Shown here in pieces: positions 58,856-64,000 of a DNA stretch of 64,000 nucleotides; position 1 is the first letter of the stretch; each line of letters starts with the position of its first letter. The DNA is from Sulfurisphaera tokodaii str. 7. Lineage in GTDB: Archaea; Thermoproteota; Thermoprotei_A; Sulfolobales; Sulfolobaceae. The stretch is from assembly GCF_000011205.1 (NCBI RefSeq), contig NC_003106.2:186001-250000 (forward strand), given 5' to 3'. A model generated the notes under the pieces. It saw only the letters and a program-made list of their open reading frames with translations, ran no database searches and was not told where the DNA came from. Both the position numbers and the translations under genes were made by a program.

Positions 58856-59842
58856 TTATAACCTAGGTAATATAATAAAATCCTTTTTAGGAATATTTTT
58901 CCTTGCATATTCTACCAGATCTTTAGCATATTTACTTCTACTTCCATCAACTACAATAATGTCCGAAGTGGTATTTTCAATATAATATATTGTATCCTGG
59001 AAATCAGCATGGCTACTTAGACCTATAATAAAGGATTTTTGATCAACTCTTCTTATAAAGTCCTTTATTATCCAGCCATCTAGAAGAAAATTTGTAGCTG
59101 CATTATCCCTATTTTTAAATTCCGTAGCATGTTTAAAGCTTATGTACCAGCCGTCTTTCATTATTTCCTTGCCTTCTTTACTCTTTTCATCAAATACATC
59201 ATTTATCTTTATACCATGTTTTATTGCAACATTTGTAAGATCTTTTACCTTCCCAGCTACAATAAAAGGAGCGTCTACATCATATTGTCTTAAAATCTTC
59301 ATAGCTTCTTGAAGCTTACCATAATAACCAAATATTCTAACTGGACCTTGAATCAAAGCATCACGAATATAATCAGAAAACAATATCTCAGCTTCATGCT
59401 TATAAGGCCTTTTATGGGCTGGACTACCATAGGTTGCATCAATAATTAGAACATCTGGATTTAATATAGGCGTACCTTTTCCTGGATTCTTAAAATCTCC
59501 AGTATATGCTAATTCAACATTGTCACTCTTTACAACCACTTGAGAGGCACCCATTATATGGTCAGCTTTTTCGAGCTTAATTTTCTCATCTAATACATCA
59601 AGTGTAATACCATAATCTAGATCTATTCTTTTATGCTTAGGAATAGTATAACCTAACACTGATGCAGCATCCAAAGTTATAGGAGTAGCTATAATACTAG
59701 AACATTCTTTTATACTTTTATCTAGTTCTAGTAGGTGATCGGAATGAAAATGAGTTATAACCCTAAATAACCTTCTGTAATGCCCATCGATAGTAAAATT
59801 GTTGCCTAATAAAATGGCACCATTATCTAGTATATCAAACAC
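58856..59842 (-). CDS. Metallo-beta-lactamase nuclease, ligase-associated
   Basis: 328 residues. VITHFHSDHLLELDKSI is the HxHxDH zinc motif, HIMGASQVVV and AYTGDFKNPGKGT the next ligands, and SSHADFQDT the beta-CASP-like histidine. Proteins of this shape near ATP-dependent DNA ligases act as Artemis/SNM1-like exonucleases. It lies 48 bases after the ligase gene on the same strand. Nuclease role is inferred. Confidence 0.8.
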   Translation of the reverse strand: MFDILDNGAILLGNNFTIDGHYRRLFRVITHFHSDHLLELDKSIKECSSIIATPITLDAASVLGYTIPKHKRIDLDYGITLDVLDEKIKLEKADHIMGASQVVVKSDNVELAYTGDFKNPGKGTPILNPDVLIIDATYGSPAHKRPYKHEAEILFSDYIRDALIQGPVRIFGYYGKLQEAMKILRQYDVDAPFIVAGKVKDLTNVAIKHGIKINDVFDEKSKEGKEIMKDGWYISFKHATEFKNRDNAATNFLLDGWIIKDFIRRVDQKSFIIGLSSHADFQDTIYYIENTTSDIIVVDGSRSKYAKDLVEYARKNIPKKDFIILPRL

Positions 59843-59890
59843 TATCTATTTTAGGAAAAAGAAGTATTTGAAGTTTAGTTTTATAATCCC

Positions 59891-61693
59891 TTATGCTTCA
59901 TCAGTGTGCTGTTCTTCTTCCTTCTTTCTCAATTTCATTTTATACATTTCGTAAATTTCTTTAGGAGTTGTAGCATCTTCTATGCTTTTATCATCCCTCC
60001 ATCTTATAAATCTAGGAAATCTTACTGATAACCCTGCACCTTTAGACACCATATCTTTACAGCACGTGTGTTCTGGAGATAGTGTTATTTCTGCACCTAT
60101 AATTTCAGCAACATATTTAGGTTCAACCCATATATCAGGTTCTAATTGTGAATCAACTCTTGGATCTTTTTTATCTAACTTAATCTCCATTAATTTCTTT
60201 TGCAATTCATCTAATTCGGCATCACTAAAGCCGGATGCTACTTTACATACGGTTTTAAATGTATCTGTCTCTGGGTCATATGCAGCCATTAATAATGAAC
60301 TCAATTTACCTCCTCTTTTTCCTCTTCCATAAAATGCTCCTACTACTACTAGATCAACGCTGTCAGCCATCTCGCTTTGATAATCTCTCTTCAGTTTAAT
60401 CCATAAGAAACCTCTAGAACCTGCCTGATATATAGAATCTTTAGCAACCGATTTCACCATTACACCTTCTGCTCCATTGCTTATAGCATCATAAAAGAAT
60501 TCCATCAGTTTATCTACATTATTTGTATAAATATGATGAGCTATATGTAATTTATCATTTGGTTTAATAACTTCTTCTAGTTTCTTTCTTCTTTCTGGCA
60601 AAGGCTTCATGGTATAATCTGCATCTTCATAAAGCATTAAATCAAAAAGATAAACGTTTACTGGATATTCCTTTATAGCTTCATTTATATCATTCTTTCT
60701 TTTCCTATGCATTAACTCTTGAAATGGTCTAATCTCATTACTTTCTGGGTCTACAGCTACTATCTCTCCTTCAATTATAACTTCATTAGCGTTTATGTAT
60801 TCTCTTACATATTCCACAACATCAGGATACATTCTAGTAATATTCTCCAATCTTCTAGAGAATATATATACTTCTTTATCCTTTTTATGTATTTGTGCAC
60901 GTTCCCCATCATATTTGTAATCTACTAAAGCTTCACCGCCTACTTTAGCTAAAATCTCTGCAGGATCACTCATTCTTTCTGCTAACATCGGCCTTATAGG
61001 AATTCCTACTTGAGGTTTAATGTCCTTTAAAGCTTCTACGCCTTGTTGCGCAATAATTTTTGCAATATTACCTAGATCCGCTCTTAAATTATATGCTCTT
61101 TCTATTAATGGTCTAAATGAAGTACTCCCGGTAAATGCTGTTGATAGTGCATCCATTATTGTGGCATCACCGATTCCAACTCTTAATCTTCCATCTACGA
61201 ACCTAACTATGTATTTTGCTTCTAAAGGAGAAGCCTTCTTTAGTAACCCAGCTAAAGATCTAATTTTAATATCTCTACTACCCTCACCTGAAGCCAACGC
61301 TATTTTAGTCAAAGATTCATAAGTTTCTTCAACGGTTAAACCTTCATTTGATTGAGCACCTAAGAAGCTTAAAATTGAGGCAGACTGAGGAGTTTTCTTA
61401 AGTCTCATCGCAACTTCTCCTAAGTCACCAACAACTTTCAATTGCTCTTCTACTACTTCCTCTTTGACATTCACAGCAATCGAAATTGCTTTAATAAGTA
61501 ATTTTTCACCAACTCCTAACTCTGGATAGCCTAAAAAGTCTGGCCACAATTTACCCTGAATTAAATAAACTACCTTATCAATGACATTTTTATCAGCCTT
61601 TTTAAACAGATCAGTTAGTAATGCGGTAAGTTGAAGCCTTGAAGATATCTTCTCAAGTTTATCAAAGTATTCAGCTATGAGTTTAAACTCCAT
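59891..61693 (-). CDS. lig: ATP-dependent DNA ligase
   Basis: 600 residues. The N-terminal DNA-binding domain is followed by the nucleotidyltransferase motif [15 protein letters not shown] near residue 260 (adenylated lysine), [30 protein letters not shown] and WIKLKRDY, then an OB domain with [12 protein letters not shown]. It seals nicks in replication and repair. A PIP-like motif was not obvious by eye. Confidence 0.95.
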   Translation of the reverse strand: MEFKLIAEYFDKLEKISSRLQLTALLTDLFKKADKNVIDKVVYLIQGKLWPDFLGYPELGVGEKLLIKAISIAVNVKEEVVEEQLKVVGDLGEVAMRLKKTPQSASILSFLGAQSNEGLTVEETYESLTKIALASGEGSRDIKIRSLAGLLKKASPLEAKYIVRFVDGRLRVGIGDATIMDALSTAFTGSTSFRPLIERAYNLRADLGNIAKIIAQQGVEALKDIKPQVGIPIRPMLAERMSDPAEILAKVGGEALVDYKYDGERAQIHKKDKEVYIFSRRLENITRMYPDVVEYVREYINANEVIIEGEIVAVDPESNEIRPFQELMHRKRKNDINEAIKEYPVNVYLFDLMLYEDADYTMKPLPERRKKLEEVIKPNDKLHIAHHIYTNNVDKLMEFFYDAISNGAEGVMVKSVAKDSIYQAGSRGFLWIKLKRDYQSEMADSVDLVVVGAFYGRGKRGGKLSSLLMAAYDPETDTFKTVCKVASGFSDAELDELQKKLMEIKLDKKDPRVDSQLEPDIWVEPKYVAEIIGAEITLSPEHTCCKDMVSKGAGLSVRFPRFIRWRDDKSIEDATTPKEIYEMYKMKLRKKEEEQHTDEA

Positions 61694-61748
61694 ACTTTAA
61701 AATATTTTAGCTTAACTTTTATATTTATAGCTTTGACGATATAATACA

Positions 61749-61798
61749 GTGATGAAAACCCGGCATTTCAGATAGATGAAGACTCAGAGTTACTCTGA
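61749..61798 (+). ncRNA. Candidate C/D-box guide RNA
   Basis: C box GTGATGA (61749-61755), C' box ATGAAGA (61776-61782), a 12-nt guide and D box CTGA (61795-61798). The D' box is poor (TCAG at 61768-61771 or CAGA one base later). The C-to-D distance of 39 nt is as expected. A TATA-like CTTTTATATTTAT at 61711-61722 would start it near 61745. It lies between lig and dcd. Confidence 0.55.
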
Positions 61799-61841
61799 CT
61801 TTTGCTTTATAAATATAATCCGTCAAAATATAATATACATA

Positions 61842-62393
61842 ATGATTCTCGGTGATCGTGATTTAAAATATTATCTAGAGAAAGGATGGATAAAAATAGA
61901 CCCATTAAGAGAAGATACCGTTAGGGAAAACGGAGTTGACCTTAGAGTTGGAGGAGAAATTGCTAGATTTATAAAAACGGATAAAGTATTTGATCCAGAT
62001 AATCCCGATCCTGCATTTTTCAAAATCGAAAAAATTGAGGAGTTTATTATTCAACCATATGAACATGTACTTTTAACCACAGAAGAATATATTGAACTTC
62101 CAAATGATGTTATGGCTTTTGTTAACCTTCGCTCATCCTTTGCGCGACTAGGCTTGTTTATTCCACCTACTATAGTAGATGCTGGATTTAAAGGGCAAAT
62201 AACAATTGAGGTTGTAGGTTCATCGTTTCCCGTATTATTAAGGAGAGGGACACGTTTCATACACTTAATATTTGCAAGAACATTATCACCCGTAGAACAC
62301 CCGTATCAAGGAAAATATCAAGGCCAAAAAGGCGTTACTTTACCGAAATTTAGAACAGAGGCTTCCAAGTTTTTGTCTCTCCATCAAAAATAA
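61842..62393 (+). CDS. dcd: dCTP deaminase
   Basis: 183 residues. [19 protein letters not shown] begins the fold, [16 protein letters not shown] and [20 protein letters not shown] hold substrate and catalytic residues, and [13 protein letters not shown] the catalytic Glu strand. It makes dUMP precursors from dCTP. ATG 61842 is preferred over ATG 61776, which lies in the guide RNA. Converges with the RHH gene, overlapping by 44 bases. Confidence 0.92.
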   Translation: MILGDRDLKYYLEKGWIKIDPLREDTVRENGVDLRVGGEIARFIKTDKVFDPDNPDPAFFKIEKIEEFIIQPYEHVLLTTEEYIELPNDVMAFVNLRSSFARLGLFIPPTIVDAGFKGQITIEVVGSSFPVLLRRGTRFIHLIFARTLSPVEHPYQGKYQGQKGVTLPKFRTEASKFLSLHQK

Positions 62394-63045
62394 TTAGACC
62401 TTCACTAACTAACCTTTTGAAAAGTTTAGCCTCTTTTGGATCTAATTTAGATTCAGCTTCTGCAGGATCTGGACTTTTTATTTCCTTTAGTTTATCTATA
62501 AATTTATCAAAAAATTCTTGAGATAATGCAATTCTCTCCTTCTCAGTATATATTATTCTTGCCCCTTCCCTTTCTAGCTTAGAAAAATATGCATCAGCGT
62601 TTTTTAACTTCAATTCAGATTCAAAGACTACTCCTTGCTCATTAAGAATATCAATAGCTGTCTTTTTTTCCCCCTCTTTTTTCGTAGACTCAAAAGATTT
62701 TCTCTGTGAAGGTTGAGGTAGTCTCTCTTCCTTAGTTATGGGTTTACTTTCTATTTTTGATTCCAATTCATCTATTCTTTCTACAATTTCAGCTATTCTT
62801 TTTTTTAGATCTTCAAATTGCGACGTAAAAGGATTTATAAGATCTTGGACTTTTCTCTCTAACCTTGAAGTAATTTGTGAAACTAGATCATTAACATTCT
62901 GAGGTAAACTGTATGCCTCTGATGAATGAGGAGAAAATAAAATAGCTTTTATATAATCTGTCATTAACACATAGCCTTCTTTCCTTGCTTTTTCCTCTAG
63001 TTCTTTGTACTCCTCATCAGTTAACTTAATATAAATAATCTTCAT
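62350..63045 (-). CDS. Ribbon-helix-helix/coiled-coil protein
   Basis: About 231 residues. The N-terminal 45 residues ([31 protein letters not shown]) have the strand-helix-helix pattern of RHH domains. A coiled coil (about 60-100, with [20 protein letters not shown]) and a charged linker lead to a C-terminal domain with two winged-helix-like parts ([36 protein letters not shown]). Probably a DNA-binding chromatin or division-related protein; function unknown. Confidence 0.6.
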   Translation of the reverse strand: MKIIYIKLTDEEYKELEEKARKEGYVLMTDYIKAILFSPHSSEAYSLPQNVNDLVSQITSRLERKVQDLINPFTSQFEDLKKRIAEIVERIDELESKIESKPITKEERLPQPSQRKSFESTKKEGEKKTAIDILNEQGVVFESELKLKNADAYFSKLEREGARIIYTEKERIALSQEFFDKFIDKLKEIKSPDPAEAESKLDPKEAKLFKRLVSEGLIIFDGETKTWKPLF

Positions 63046-63087
63046 TAACACATAATTAGAAATAATACGATAAAAAATTAGCCTATA

Positions 63088-63789
63088 TTACAACTTTTGT
63101 TTCTCCAATAGTGAATTAATGAAGTTTTCTTCGTAAGGAACACCAATAAATTCAACAGACTCATTTATAGCTACAGTAGGTACACTCATTACTTGATATT
63201 TTTCAGCAATATCCTGGTTCTCATAGGCTTCAACTACATCAGATTCAACATTACACTTTCCAGCTTTACATGCTTCATAAGCAACCATATGAGCCATTAA
63301 TGCAGCATATGGACAATATGGACATGACGGAGTAACCACAGTCTCGATTTTCACATATCCGTTTAATTTATTTTTAATCGCATTTATTGTTTCTGCACTT
63401 AGTCCACTTTCTCCAAGGGATAGTCTCACTACTGTTTCTACTAGAGCTCTTATTTCTTCACCTAAAGGTGCTCCAGTCCATCTTAGGTAACCTTTCATAA
63501 AGGCAACTGTGGGAACTCTCTCTACACGAAATTCTTTAAATATCTCAGCAGAATTAGGATCAGCCCTATCAATAACATGTACAACAGCTAAACTTTTTCC
63601 TTCAGAGTCCTTAGGGGCAGCATCACTCATAAATTGTAGAAACCTTTTTGTTACCTCACAATAATGACAGTGAGGATCATTAGAATCTATGAAAACATAT
63701 ATATCTACTGGATTCTTCATGTCTTTAAGTGCATCAACAAGGGCTTGTTTTACTTCATCTGTAAAGAGTTCCGCGAATTCTTCTTCCAT
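63088..63789 (-). CDS. pdo: Protein disulfide oxidoreductase (double thioredoxin fold)
   Basis: 233 residues with two thioredoxin-like units. The redox centres are CHYC (41-44) and CPYC (156-159), each followed by a cis-proline loop (RVPTVAFMKG, SVPTVAINES). The archaeal PDO keeps the many cytosolic disulfides of thermophiles in balance with a thioredoxin reductase-like partner. ATG 63789. Confidence 0.92.
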   Translation of the reverse strand: MEEEFAELFTDEVKQALVDALKDMKNPVDIYVFIDSNDPHCHYCEVTKRFLQFMSDAAPKDSEGKSLAVVHVIDRADPNSAEIFKEFRVERVPTVAFMKGYLRWTGAPLGEEIRALVETVVRLSLGESGLSAETINAIKNKLNGYVKIETVVTPSCPYCPYAALMAHMVAYEACKAGKCNVESDVVEAYENQDIAEKYQVMSVPTVAINESVEFIGVPYEENFINSLLEKQKL

Positions 63790-63839
63790 GCTTTCACGCT
63801 AATAATGATAATTAACACGGTTAAATAAAAATGTATCTA

Positions 63840-64000
63840 TCATAATAAAGATATCTCTTCTTTCTTACATTTAACTTCACTAGGTTTAATAATTAAGATT
63901 TTCTCAGATTTTGGTTTTTCTTCTCTAAATATTATACCTTGAAATTTCTTTATTTTAACTTTATTATTCAACCAACAATCGGGCTCAAGGCCAGCTTTAA
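63840..64000 (-). CDS. C-terminal part of an unidentified protein (partial)
   Basis: The minus-strand frame enters from the right edge and stops at TGA 63840-63842. About 52 residues are visible: AGLEPDCWLNNKVKIKKFQG, then IIFREEKPKSEKILIIKPSE VKCKKEEISLL. Coding-type composition is good and the frame is uninterrupted. No family can be named from this part. Confidence 0.5.
   Translation of the reverse strand, partial: KAGLEPDCWLNNKVKIKKFQGIIFREEKPKSEKILIIKPSEVKCKKEEISLL

Noticed and set aside
61776-61841. 22-residue extension of dCTP deaminase
   Set aside because: It lies within the candidate C/D RNA and precedes the conserved MILGDRDL start.

Overview
The window is 64 kb of a Sulfolobales chromosome (hot-acid Thermoproteota). 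AT-rich DNA, leaderless genes behind TATA boxes, intron-bearing tRNAs, LysW-type lysine synthesis, an ESCRT-III-like CdvB protein, CedB and a zinc-containing ferredoxin point there. From memory, the ferredoxin protein looks essentially identical to that of Sulfurisphaera (Sulfolobus) tokodaii, the best guess for species; no search was run.

Region 1-5160 is accessory. It ends in the relic of a pNOB8-type integrase next to tRNA-Glu(UUC), and holds an AbrB-like protein, a small winged-helix regulator with candidate operators, a C/D-box guide RNA, a PD-(D/E)XK nuclease-like gene between 14-bp direct repeats, a RelE-like toxin, a 1.25-kb insertion sequence with a frameshifted transposase, and short decayed coding pieces. 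A palindrome-plus-promoter module occurs twice, in front of the guide RNA and of the toxin gene, and two related tail sequences follow them.

Region 5160-22300 is mostly housekeeping: ferredoxin, HTH_10 regulator, CobD/HisC-like aminotransferase, GtrA protein, AlaX, small Hsp20-like protein, CdvB paralogue, trpS, LysE exporter, small regulators, Mrp/ApbC ATPase, AK6-like kinase, a rhomboid and a site-2 protease side by side, a ThiR-like regulator, and a divergent NurA-like/HerA-like/PCMT operon. Region 22183-25819 carries a glycan cluster (two glycosyltransferases, a sugar epimerase, a membrane protein) between two near-identical tRNA-Lys genes in opposite orientation.

Region 25820-32830 has SRP19, S8e, a cis-prenyltransferase and the complete LysW-dependent lysine/arginine gene set lysY-Z-M-W-X-J-K. 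Region 32840-44700 has CedB (DNA import), 6-phospho-3-hexuloisomerase, a PfkB-type kinase, an FAD oxidoreductase, tRNA-Val(CAC) carrying an SSV-type integrase N-terminal relic at its 3' end, a divergent ThDP enzyme, an intron-bearing tRNA-Cys, L40e, NusA-like protein, aspS, truD and pth2. Region 44700-64000 has a zinc ribbon, aEF1B, the Cdc48/VAT ATPase, FEN1, a tetrapyrrole operon (precorrin-2 dehydrogenase, hemA, B, L, C, D), a phosphodiesterase-like enzyme, a two-subunit amine dehydrogenase, a metallo-beta-lactamase nuclease, DNA ligase, a second candidate C/D RNA, dcd, a ribbon-helix-helix/coiled-coil protein and protein disulfide oxidoreductase.

Recurrent oddity: three recognisable genes (alaX, the PfkB kinase, fen) have no ATG, GTG or TTG at the expected start, but each has an ATA codon there; in two of them the ATA overlaps the upstream stop codon.
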